A stretch of 7,377 nucleotides of DNA. Source: an archaeon (GTDB lineage: Archaea > Halobacteriota > Syntropharchaeia > Alkanophagales > Methanospirareceae). This document shows, piece after piece, positions 1 to 5,296 of this stretch. The notes beneath the pieces are model-generated. The model ran no database searches and was not told the origin of the DNA. It saw only the letters and a list, made by a program, of their open reading frames with translations. A program made the position numbers and the translations under genes. The stretch covers positions 1 to 7,377 of the forward strand of contig JASEFB010000089.1 in NCBI GenBank assembly GCA_030019325.1. The letters are read 5' to 3'. Position 1 is the stretch's first letter. Each line of letters opens with the position of its first letter.

Positions 1-206
1 ATCGGTTAGTGATTTCATGAATAGAGCTATGTCACAATCGCATATGACTTTTACGGTTTTTACTCCGGTTTTTCAAAATTCTCTCTAATTTATTTTGCTA
101 GCTATGAGCTACTCTTCCCGAATTACTTCACCAAGTGCTGCTGGCGTGCCGCTAGATAATACCCTTGGCACTAGCCGTTGATGTTGCCATCTTAAGCTGC
201 ATGGAT
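1..206. other. Non-coding stretch without recognisable gene
   Basis: All frames are short or interrupted and none resembles a known protein. On the minus strand this is where the C-terminal half of the GH114-like gene ending at 207 would be expected, but I see no GH114 continuation in any of the three minus frames. Two short inverted repeats overlap near 146-175 (GTGCC/GGCAC and GCTAG/CTAGC), too small to name as an RNA element. Confidence 0.5.
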
Positions 207-470
207 TCATTGCTGCTCAAAATACTCATAGGCATCAATAATATCGAGGTAGACGCCGTCAAAGCCCGCGTCGAGGATCTTATCCAGATCGGCATCGTCG
301 CTTCCATAAATGATCTTCTGCCAAGCAGAATCCCAATAACGTACCTTGTAGTTCCCGGGCCAAACGGGATTTTCCGCTGCCAACCACGAAGGTTGCTGGG
401 ACGACCAAAAGAACGACCACGAATCTCCACATTCACCGTTTTCATTAGCCGAAATTATATAACTAACTTT
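207..470 (-). pseudogene. Fragment of a GH114-family (TM1410-like) glycosidase gene
   Basis: The minus strand encodes about 88 codons that look like the middle of a glycoside hydrolase family 114 / TM1410-like protein (endo-alpha-1,4-polygalactosaminidase type, TIM barrel). Recognisable pieces in order are a Trp-rich stretch ending PSWLAAENPVWPGNY, then KVRYWDSAWQ near 357-328, then the barrel-strand signature DAGFDGVYLDIIDAYEYF at about 269-216. The frame ends at TGA (207-209) right after this motif, whereas family members usually continue for roughly another 100-150 residues. On the 5' side, similarity fades near 470 and the frame runs antisense into trm1 with no start of its own. Truncation at both ends and the lack of a start, ribosome site or promoter indicate a remnant. 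The family call rests on motif recall, not on a search. Confidence 0.68.
447..462 (+). promoter_or_regulatory. Putative BRE/TATA promoter of trm1
   Basis: The purine-rich GCCGAAA (BRE-like) is followed by AATTATATAA. The box centre lies about 32 bases before the ATG at 490, so a start about 25 bases downstream would fall near 483. The transcript would then be leaderless or nearly so, matching the lack of a ribosome binding site before trm1. The box lies inside the antisense of the GH114 remnant. Confidence 0.55.
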
Positions 471-489
471 CCCTATTACGCAGTAACAA

Positions 490-1611
490 ATGTTTTCCGA
501 GATAACTGAAGGAACGACGAAGGTACTTGTGCCAACGCACCTCGCCAAATCGATCTTTTATAATCCTAAGATGGAACTATGCCGGGATATTGACATCGCG
601 AGCATCGCAGCTTTTGCTACTCTGTATCCTTCTCCATCGCTTACATACATAGACGCACTTGCAGGAACTGGCATGCGCGGCGTGCGGGTAGCGAACGAAG
701 TTGGCCTGCAGGTGACCATTAACGACCGCAGCACGCCCGCCTACGAACTGATACAGCGAAATATAGCGTTAAATGCAGTGGAAGAGTGCGCAACAGCATA
801 TAACGAGAATGCAAACGTGCTGCTCATACAAACCAGATACGATCTGGTGGATATAGACCCGTTTGGGTCGCCTGTTCCATTTTTGGACGCTGCCTGCAAG
901 TCAGTAAAGCGATTGTTGTTAATTACGGCGACTGATACCGCGCCCTTATGTGGTGCTCATACCGGTGGCGTGCGAACCTACGGTGCACGACCCCTGAACA
1001 CCGAATACCACGCGGAGATGGGAACACGTATCCTCTTAGGTGCCGTAACACGCGAATTGGGCAGATATGACAAGGCGATACAGCCGCTGCTTTCGTATGC
1101 CTCTGCGCACTTCATACGACTCATCGCCCGCGTGGAAAGAGGCGCGAAAAAAGCTGATGAAAGCATGCAACGGCTGGGGTTCGTCGCACATTGCTTCTCA
1201 TGCGGACATCGATTCGCGTTCTCCTACGCCGATATGCTGGATTTGAACGTAGAAAATACCTGTGCACTCTGTGGTCAGAAGATGCGCATTGCAGGCCCGC
1301 TGTACCTCCATCCGATAAAAAAGAAGGAATTTTGTGAGGAGGTGCATGAGGAACTGGCAAAAAGAACGCTGGGCAAGAAGAGAGAAGCACTGAAAATCGT
1401 TAACACCTGCATCCTTGAGTTGGATATACCCTTTTATTATGAGCATCATGCGCTCTGCAAAGCGTTGAAAATCCCCCCTCCCCCCATCTCGTCCTTACTC
1501 GATACCTTGCGGTCGGCTGGTTTTTCTGCAAGCAGAACGCATTTCTCTGACACCGCAATTAAGACAGATGCACGGATAGATGAGCTAAAAAGGATTGTGA
1601 AGATGCTGTAG
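490..1611 (+). CDS. trm1: tRNA (guanine(26)-N(2))-dimethyltransferase Trm1
   Basis: This enzyme uses S-adenosylmethionine to methylate G26, at the junction of the D and anticodon stems, to m2G or m2,2G. At 373 residues it has the usual length of archaeal Trm1. Visible parts in order are a substrate-side N-terminus (VPTHLAKSIFYNP, about 14-26), the SAM-binding loop DALAGTGMRG (55-64), the acidic strand end IND (77-79), and the catalytic DIDPFGSPVPFLD (121-133). Then come TATDTAPLCGAH (146-157), a zinc-ribbon with two CxxC pairs (C235/C238 and C258/C261), and a C-terminal winged-helix-like part with PFYYEHH (314-320) and LRSAGFSASRTHF (340-352). The ATG at 490 fits the family N-terminus and a near-leaderless transcript. 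The next gene begins 68 bases downstream on the same strand. Both tRNAs in the window carry G26. Confidence 0.95.
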   Translation: MFSEITEGTTKVLVPTHLAKSIFYNPKMELCRDIDIASIAAFATLYPSPSLTYIDALAGTGMRGVRVANEVGLQVTINDRSTPAYELIQRNIALNAVEECATAYNENANVLLIQTRYDLVDIDPFGSPVPFLDAACKSVKRLLLITATDTAPLCGAHTGGVRTYGARPLNTEYHAEMGTRILLGAVTRELGRYDKAIQPLLSYASAHFIRLIARVERGAKKADESMQRLGFVAHCFSCGHRFAFSYADMLDLNVENTCALCGQKMRIAGPLYLHPIKKKEFCEEVHEELAKRTLGKKREALKIVNTCILELDIPFYYEHHALCKALKIPPPPISSLLDTLRSAGFSASRTHFSDTAIKTDARIDELKRIVKML

Positions 1612-1614
1612 ATG

Positions 1615-1621
1615 TTTTATA
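1615..1621 (+). promoter_or_regulatory. Possible TATA box before the DUF2769-type gene
   Basis: TTTTATA lies just after the trm1 stop. A start about 25 bases downstream, near 1643, would leave a leader of about 35 bases holding a ribosome site. No clear BRE is visible, and read-through from trm1 is equally possible. Confidence 0.3.
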
Positions 1622-1679
1622 GGCAAGCTTTTTACCCTGCAACGTCTGATGTATAGGTGAAAGCAAAGAGGTAAAAAAG

Positions 1680-2171
1680 ATGGAGGTACCTGATACAGAG
1701 GAGAATTTGAAGAAGTGCATCTGCATGAACTGCCCCAGTTATAATGAATGCATGAAGACGGGAATGCAAGGCCTCTTCTGCGCTCGCGGGAAGACTGATT
1801 GTGACCTGGAGCGACTTGGGTGTATCTGTAACCAATGTCCCATTTCGAGTGACTACCAGCTCTTCGGAGGCTATTATTGCGCTATCGGTACTGATTGGGA
1901 TGAAGATTTTGGTAAGGCTATAAAGGCGCTTATTGGGACGACATTCGTCCCTTTGAAGGTTGCTGCTGACATAGCCGGCGACATAGCTGAAAATCTAGGA
2001 GCATATATCCCTAAACCCTCTAAACTTGCTTCGACCATTATCAGTACGCGGATAAGCACACTGAAGACCATCACAAAGGCGATCGAGAAAGAGATAACCC
2101 TGTTGGAGGAGTATAAGAAGAAACTCGAAGCCGAAGAAGCAAAGAAGAAGGAAAAGGTCAAGGTGGAGTGA
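1680..2171 (+). CDS. Cysteine-rich DUF2769-type protein with helical C-terminal tail
   Basis: The function is unknown. The 163-residue protein has two parts. Residues 1-72 hold ten cysteines and look like a DUF2769 domain. A motif of the form CxCxxCP followed by an aromatic-C-x2-G element occurs twice: C13, C15, C18 then C34, and C48, C50, C53 then C67, with C24 and C41 in addition. Such spacing suggests zinc or iron-sulfur binding, but the metal is unknown. Residues from about 76 to 115 look amphipathic or mildly hydrophobic, without a clear transmembrane span. Residues from about 116 to 160 are Lys/Glu-rich, consistent with a helix or coiled coil. No signal peptide is seen, so it is probably cytoplasmic. 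The ATG at 1680 is supported by GAGGT (1668-1672), seven bases upstream. It may be cotranscribed with trm1. DUF2769 proteins are frequent in methanogen-related archaea. The domain assignment is from memory of the cysteine pattern. Confidence 0.8.
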   Translation: MEVPDTEENLKKCICMNCPSYNECMKTGMQGLFCARGKTDCDLERLGCICNQCPISSDYQLFGGYYCAIGTDWDEDFGKAIKALIGTTFVPLKVAADIAGDIAENLGAYIPKPSKLASTIISTRISTLKTITKAIEKEITLLEEYKKKLEAEEAKKKEKVKVE

Positions 2172-2290
2172 GTAATGTAAATCGGGCAGCTCGCCGAGCA
2201 ACGTTTTCAAATACGTTCCTTGCGATATTTGCGGTAATGATTATTTTGAGCGACTGGAAAGACCAAAAATGTCATTGACGTGTTGATTCT

Positions 2291-2316
2291 TTAGAAAGAA
2301 AAAGCCTTACCAAAAA
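2291..2316 (-). terminator. Oligo-T terminator of mptA/tRNA-Met
   Basis: Read on the minus strand just downstream of the tRNA, a C-run leads into TTTTT (2316-2312), followed by a second T-rich stretch CTTTTTCTTTCT (2304-2293). Such T-runs end transcription in archaea and are well placed to end an mptA-tRNA transcript. Confidence 0.5.
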
Positions 2317-2327
2317 GGGGGGTTGCA

Positions 2328-2401
2328 TGCCGGGGACGGGGTTCGGACCCGTGACTTCGGCATTATGAGTGCCGCGCCCTAACCAACTAGGCCACCCCGG
2401 C
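2328..2401 (-). tRNA. tRNA-Met (anticodon CAT), elongator type
   Basis: The minus strand folds into a full cloverleaf. Acceptor stem GCCGGGG/CCCCGGC (2401-2395 with 2335-2329) has all seven pairs, with discriminator A at 2328 and no encoded CCA. The D arm is GCCT/GGGC with G18-G19 in the loop. The anticodon stem is CGGCA/TGCCG with loop CTCATAA and anticodon CAT. The T arm is ACGGG/CCCGT. There is no intron. It starts with G1-C72 and lacks the three G-C pairs next to the anticodon loop, so it is not an initiator. Elongator Met is most likely; a CAT-bearing tRNA-Ile2 (agmatidine-modified) cannot be fully excluded. The T-loop reads TCCGAAC, with C instead of the near-universal T at position 55. 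G26 is a potential Trm1 target. Its 5' end touches the mptA stop codon. Confidence 0.9.
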
Positions 2402-3373
2402 TTATATATTGACTTTGCTTTCTTCTAACTCCCTGCGCAGTTCACCAATAGAAGCAACTCGCTCTGCAACAGCATCGTGCTGGTGGATACTCTCCTCGTT
2501 TATCTGCGTTATGGTAACGATCGAATCATCAGGCAAGTCTTTAAACGTCTCTACCACTCGTTTCGCCATCTCCCTAACGCAATCTTCAACGAACATGGGC
2601 TTTTTATGTGCCATTTCCACGATTCTTGCCTCATCAGGACGTTTCAATATCTCGTAGGTTTTAGCACTCATTGATTTCTCTATTATCCTTATTATCTTAT
2701 CCAGGGGGACTTTAACATCATCTTCAACCTCTATGGATATTATGCCCCTCCCTCGTTGGTTATGTGTTGCCAGAGGTATGTTATCCAAAAAAGCGTTACT
2801 ATCCTCTTTGGCTATTCCCATTTTTGTTAATTCTTCCAGTGCCTTTTCCCGCATGAGCTCCTGTGCGCACGGACATGTGGTCATCCCTGCTACCTCCGCT
2901 CCTATTACCTTTTTTATTCTCACGCCGTTTTTTTGGTCCTTCGAGGGGGTATGAAAGGCTCTTGCTTCAGCAAAGATAGTTGCGGGCTCTTGACACGATA
3001 TCCTCATCACCGGAGTCTTTCTTTTTAACATATACTCGCTTTTCATTCCCACTTCAGCCGTAGAGGCGTATGTGTGGCGAAGGAGTAATCTCTTTGCTAC
3101 TTCGCTACATAATTCTTCAACATCGTATGTTGACGTGCTCACCGCTTCTTCCAGCACTTCATACATCGCTTCGAGATTCCGCGACATATTTGCTCCTTTT
3201 ATATCACTTGGTAGGTCTACGAAGAGGTGGAAATCGGATATGAGAACTACCGGTCTTTTTGCACCTGCTCTCGCTACCTCTACCAACTTCTTCACATTTT
3301 TTACGCCAACCCTCGTCAGGTTTATTTTTATGTCAGGGCTGCACGCTTGTACATCGGGCAGATTTAGCGCCAT
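2402..3373 (-). CDS. mptA: GTP cyclohydrolase MptA (type IV, Fe(II)-dependent)
   Basis: MptA converts GTP to 7,8-dihydroneopterin 2',3'-cyclic phosphate, the first committed step of the pterin part of tetrahydromethanopterin. It belongs to the COG1469/FolE2 superfamily. The 323-residue length is usual. Visible signatures are LTRVGVKNVKK (19-29), DFHLFVDLPSDIKGANMSRN (47-66), the catalytic-region MTTCPCAQ (164-171, C167 and C169), ATHNQRGRG (202-210) and NEESIHQHDAVAER (292-305). By analogy with the characterised archaeal enzyme, H204, H297 and H299 are likely Fe(II) ligands; that mapping is my inference. The ATG at 3373 places the family N-terminus LPDVQ at residue 5, with a TATA-like box about 45 bases upstream. 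The gene diverges from metV. Its TAA stop (2404-2402) is immediately followed by the tRNA-Met gene, so the two are probably transcribed together. Confidence 0.95.
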   Translation of the reverse strand: MALNLPDVQACSPDIKINLTRVGVKNVKKLVEVARAGAKRPVVLISDFHLFVDLPSDIKGANMSRNLEAMYEVLEEAVSTSTYDVEELCSEVAKRLLLRHTYASTAEVGMKSEYMLKRKTPVMRISCQEPATIFAEARAFHTPSKDQKNGVRIKKVIGAEVAGMTTCPCAQELMREKALEELTKMGIAKEDSNAFLDNIPLATHNQRGRGIISIEVEDDVKVPLDKIIRIIEKSMSAKTYEILKRPDEARIVEMAHKKPMFVEDCVREMAKRVVETFKDLPDDSIVTITQINEESIHQHDAVAERVASIGELRRELEESKVNI

Positions 3374-3412
3374 GATTTATTATGTTGTATACCTTAATCT
3401 TGTTATGTCTTT

Positions 3413-3422
3413 TATTTAAATA
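3413..3422 (-). promoter_or_regulatory. Putative TATA box of mptA
   Basis: The palindromic TATTTAAATA lies 39-49 bases upstream of the mptA ATG on the minus strand. A start about 25 bases downstream, near 3392, would give a leader of about 19 bases. AAGGT within that leader is a weak ribosome site. Confidence 0.45.
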
Positions 3423-3436
3423 GCACTCGAAAAATA

Positions 3437-3450
3437 GAAAAATTTATATA
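3437..3450 (+). promoter_or_regulatory. BRE/TATA promoter of metV-metF
   Basis: GAAAAA (BRE-like) directly precedes TTTATATA. The predicted start about 25 bases past the box centre, near 3472, leaves a short leader carrying the strong ribosome site GGAGGT (3476-3481), five bases before the metV ATG. Among the promoters in the window this has the best combination of box and ribosome site. Confidence 0.6.
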
Positions 3451-3486
3451 TTAATTAACCTCTGAACATATACTTGGAGGTATAAA

Positions 3487-4248
3487 ATGATTGCGCAAGA
3501 GCAAAAGCCTATAGAGGAGATTCTGGGGTACCTTGAGGGAAAAAATAACATCGTGATAGTGGGTTGCGGCGGTTGTGCTACGTTCTATCATACCGGTGAC
3601 AAAAAAGCGGTAGATGGGATGGCTGATAAACTTGAGAAAGAAGGGAAGAAGGTCACCAAAATTTACATGCCTTTTAGTATGCAAGTCTGCGAGACTGAAA
3701 AGAGTGGAGTGTTCTTGAATAAGAAACGAAAGGCGCTTGAAGATTGCGATGCTGTTCTGGTGATGAGCTGTGGTGATGGTGTGCAGGTAGCGACCGAATA
3801 TATAGAAGAGGGAATGGGTCTTATGAAGGGCGTATATCCAGCAAATAATGCAATAGGCCTTGTGGGTGGAGGACCCACCAAGTTCAAGGAGACCTGTCTA
3901 TCCTGTGGCATGTGTGAATTAGGCAAAACTGCTGGCATCTGCCCGCTGACGTCGTGCGGCAAGGGATTGATGAACGGTCCTTGTGGAGGAGTGCGCGTTG
4001 ATAATAAATGCGAAATAGACCCTGAAAAGGACTGCGCATGGGTTAAGATCTACGAGCGGATGGAGAAACTTGGTGAACTCGACAAATTCTTGGAGATGAG
4101 AGCTCCACACGAATGGAGTAAATGTAAGAGGCCACGGCTGTTCGAGATAGAGGAACCCGTCAATATGATGAGCGCAATGATTGGGGCTATGCCTGGATTC
4201 CTGACTTATACGTTCAGTGCAAAACCAAAGCTTGGAGAAAAAGAATAG
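3487..4248 (+). CDS. metV: MetV-type zinc/iron-sulfur partner of methylene-pterin reductase (MTHFR C-terminal family)
   Basis: This is a 253-residue member of the methylene-tetrahydrofolate reductase C-terminal-domain family, known as MetV in acetogens, where it forms a complex with the flavoprotein MetF and passes electrons to it. Residues 20-37 (NNIVIVGCGGCATFYHTG, C27 and C30) open an alpha/beta N-terminal part that includes VMSCGDGVQVA (92-102). The diagnostic cysteine block is at 137-166: C137, C140, C143, C152, C157 and C166 within CLSCGMCELG and GICPLTSCGKGLMNGPCGG. C175, C183 and C213 follow. These residues should hold zinc and/or a [4Fe-4S] cluster. No signal peptide or membrane span is seen, so it is cytoplasmic. 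The start is fixed by GGAGGT five bases upstream. metF begins 14 bases after the stop, and AGGAG overlapping the stop serves as the metF ribosome site. The electron donor in this organism is unknown. Confidence 0.88.
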   Translation: MIAQEQKPIEEILGYLEGKNNIVIVGCGGCATFYHTGDKKAVDGMADKLEKEGKKVTKIYMPFSMQVCETEKSGVFLNKKRKALEDCDAVLVMSCGDGVQVATEYIEEGMGLMKGVYPANNAIGLVGGGPTKFKETCLSCGMCELGKTAGICPLTSCGKGLMNGPCGGVRVDNKCEIDPEKDCAWVKIYERMEKLGELDKFLEMRAPHEWSKCKRPRLFEIEEPVNMMSAMIGAMPGFLTYTFSAKPKLGEKE

Positions 4249-4262
4249 GAGCGTGATAAAAA

Positions 4263-5183
4263 ATGCCTGGAGAAGTTTATAGCCAGTTGATGAAGGAATT
4301 AGTGGAAGGGAAATATGTCTTCACTGGTGAGTTAGAACCGGAAAAAGCGGGCGATGTCAAGGAGCCGATTGAAGCGGCAAGAGAACTGGTGGGTTTAGTA
4401 ACCGCTTGTAACGTGACGGACAATCCACAGAGTTTTGCGTATGTTAATAGTTTGGCTGCGGCGTACAAAATCGAAAAAGAGACCGGTATGGAGTGCGTCT
4501 ACCAGCTCAGGTGCGCGGACAGGAATCGTATGGCGCTTCTATCCGACGTGCTCGGCGCTGGTGTATTGGGGATAAAGAATATCTTAGCATTAGCAGGTGA
4601 CCACGTATCCCTTGGTGATACACCGGACGCAAAGCCGGTATTCGATTTGGACTCAACCACGCTGATATACATGATACGGAAAATGGTGGATGAGGGGAAA
4701 GACCTCGCTGGTAATGATATACATAACCCACCGAAACTGCATGTTGGAGGAGCGGCGGCGCCCGGAGCAGCACATTTAAAGGCTGAGGTTGCCAAGGTGA
4801 AGAGAAAGATCAAGGTTGGCGTGGAATACCTGCAGACACAGGTCGTTTACTACCCAGAGATTCTCGATAAGTTCTTTAAAGAATTGGGGAAGGTAGATGT
4901 CCCAATTTTGGTTGGTATCTTCCCGGCCAAGAGTTTCGGAGCGGCTGATTTCTTCGACAAGTACGTAGCAGGCGTAGATGTCCCACCGGATTATCTTAAA
5001 TCCCTTGAAGCGACGAAGGAGATAAAGGATAAGGAGAAGAAGAAGCAGGAAATTGACAGAATCAACGTGGAATACTTCACCAGTTTCTTGGAGTATCTAA
5101 AAGGAACGCCGGCTGCTGGATGCCACATGATGGCGGTGGGGTATCCCCGGATAATTGCACCGCTCAAGAAAGTGATGGAGTAA
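4263..5183 (+). CDS. metF: MetF-type methylene-tetrahydropterin reductase
   Basis: This is a 306-residue TIM-barrel flavoprotein of the methylenetetrahydrofolate reductase family, which interconverts 5,10-methylene- and 5-methyl-tetrahydropterin. Visible family elements are the first-strand TGELEPEKAGD (21-31, with a Glu at the position of the catalytic Glu), VTACNVTDNPQS (46-57), and the FAD/substrate-side LALAGDH (108-114, matching ALRGD in bacterial enzymes). They continue with the VGGAAAPGA stretch (161-169), YLQTQVVY (189-196, matching the conserved TQ strand), LVGIFP (216-221) and the last strand GCHMMAVG (286-293). A Lys/Glu-rich helix lies around 250-265. It lacks the bacterial N-terminal leader and any C-terminal extension; the cysteine-rich partner is encoded separately by metV just upstream. 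Because mptA lies next door, the physiological pterin may be H4MPT rather than H4F. That is inference, as the substrate cannot be read from sequence alone. Confidence 0.9.
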   Translation: MPGEVYSQLMKELVEGKYVFTGELEPEKAGDVKEPIEAARELVGLVTACNVTDNPQSFAYVNSLAAAYKIEKETGMECVYQLRCADRNRMALLSDVLGAGVLGIKNILALAGDHVSLGDTPDAKPVFDLDSTTLIYMIRKMVDEGKDLAGNDIHNPPKLHVGGAAAPGAAHLKAEVAKVKRKIKVGVEYLQTQVVYYPEILDKFFKELGKVDVPILVGIFPAKSFGAADFFDKYVAGVDVPPDYLKSLEATKEIKDKEKKKQEIDRINVEYFTSFLEYLKGTPAAGCHMMAVGYPRIIAPLKKVME

Positions 5184-5189
5184 AACCGT

Positions 5190-5226
5190 GGGGGACATTT
5201 TTTCCCCTTTACTTCTTTTTTATTTT
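5190..5226 (+). terminator. Hairpin plus T-tract terminator after metF
   Basis: Seven bases after the metF stop, GGGGA (5191-5195) pairs with TCCCC (5203-5207) around a T-rich loop. A run of T-rich sequence follows, including TTCTTTTTTATTTTT (5212-5226). This ends the metV-metF unit and insulates it from the converging epimerase gene. Confidence 0.65.
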
Positions 5227-5227
5227 T

Positions 5228-5248
5228 GATGGATTATTTTAAGTTCGT
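5228..5248. repeat. Small inverted repeat between converging genes
   Basis: TTTAAG and CTTAAA form a six-pair stem around the loop TTCGTG in the spacer between metF and the epimerase gene. It is weak and AT-rich. Lying between two converging units, it may add to termination from either side. Confidence 0.3.
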
Positions 5249-5281
5249 GCTTAAATACGGTAATTGAGCTTCAAAACTTAC

Positions 5282-5291
5282 GCAAAAAAGC
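5282..5291 (-). terminator. Oligo-T terminator of the pheA-epimerase unit
   Basis: Five bases past the epimerase stop codon on the minus strand is GCTTTTTTGCG, with six consecutive Ts at 5289-5284. It is short but correctly placed for the end of this unit. Confidence 0.4.
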
Positions 5292-5296
5292 ATTAA

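Noticed and set aside
146..175. Overlapping inverted repeats GTGCC/GGCAC and GCTAG/CTAGC that could draw a small pseudoknot
   Set aside because: The stems are only five pairs each, share bases and have no known RNA motif around them; chance is the simplest explanation.
165..509. Open plus-strand frame of 114 codons ending inside the start of trm1
   Set aside because: It is the antisense shadow of the GH114-like remnant, has no ribosome site and resembles no protein family.
1121..1449. Two minus-strand frames inside trm1
   Set aside because: They overlap conserved Trm1 zinc-ribbon coding sequence and have no start signals or recognisable domains.
2336..2353. Plus-strand reading of the T arm as a possible tRNA on the other strand
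   Set aside because: Only the minus strand gives a full cloverleaf with conserved G18-G19, a seven-base anticodon loop and discriminator; the plus strand lacks a proper T-loop.
2403..2410. TATATA just before tRNA-Met as its own promoter
   Set aside because: It is within ten bases of the tRNA 5' end, too close for an archaeal TATA box, and it encodes the end of MptA.
3072..3419. Plus-strand frame of 115 codons opposite the mptA start
   Set aside because: It is antisense to conserved MptA sequence and runs into the promoter region; nothing supports translation.
3381..3470. TATGTT and AACATA as operator half-sites in the mptA-metV spacer
   Set aside because: Six-base AT-rich matches about 80 bases apart are expected by chance in such a spacer.
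4499..4813. Minus-strand frame of 104 codons inside metF
   Set aside because: It lies wholly inside the strongly supported metF gene, has no family features, and its composition is that of an antisense shadow.
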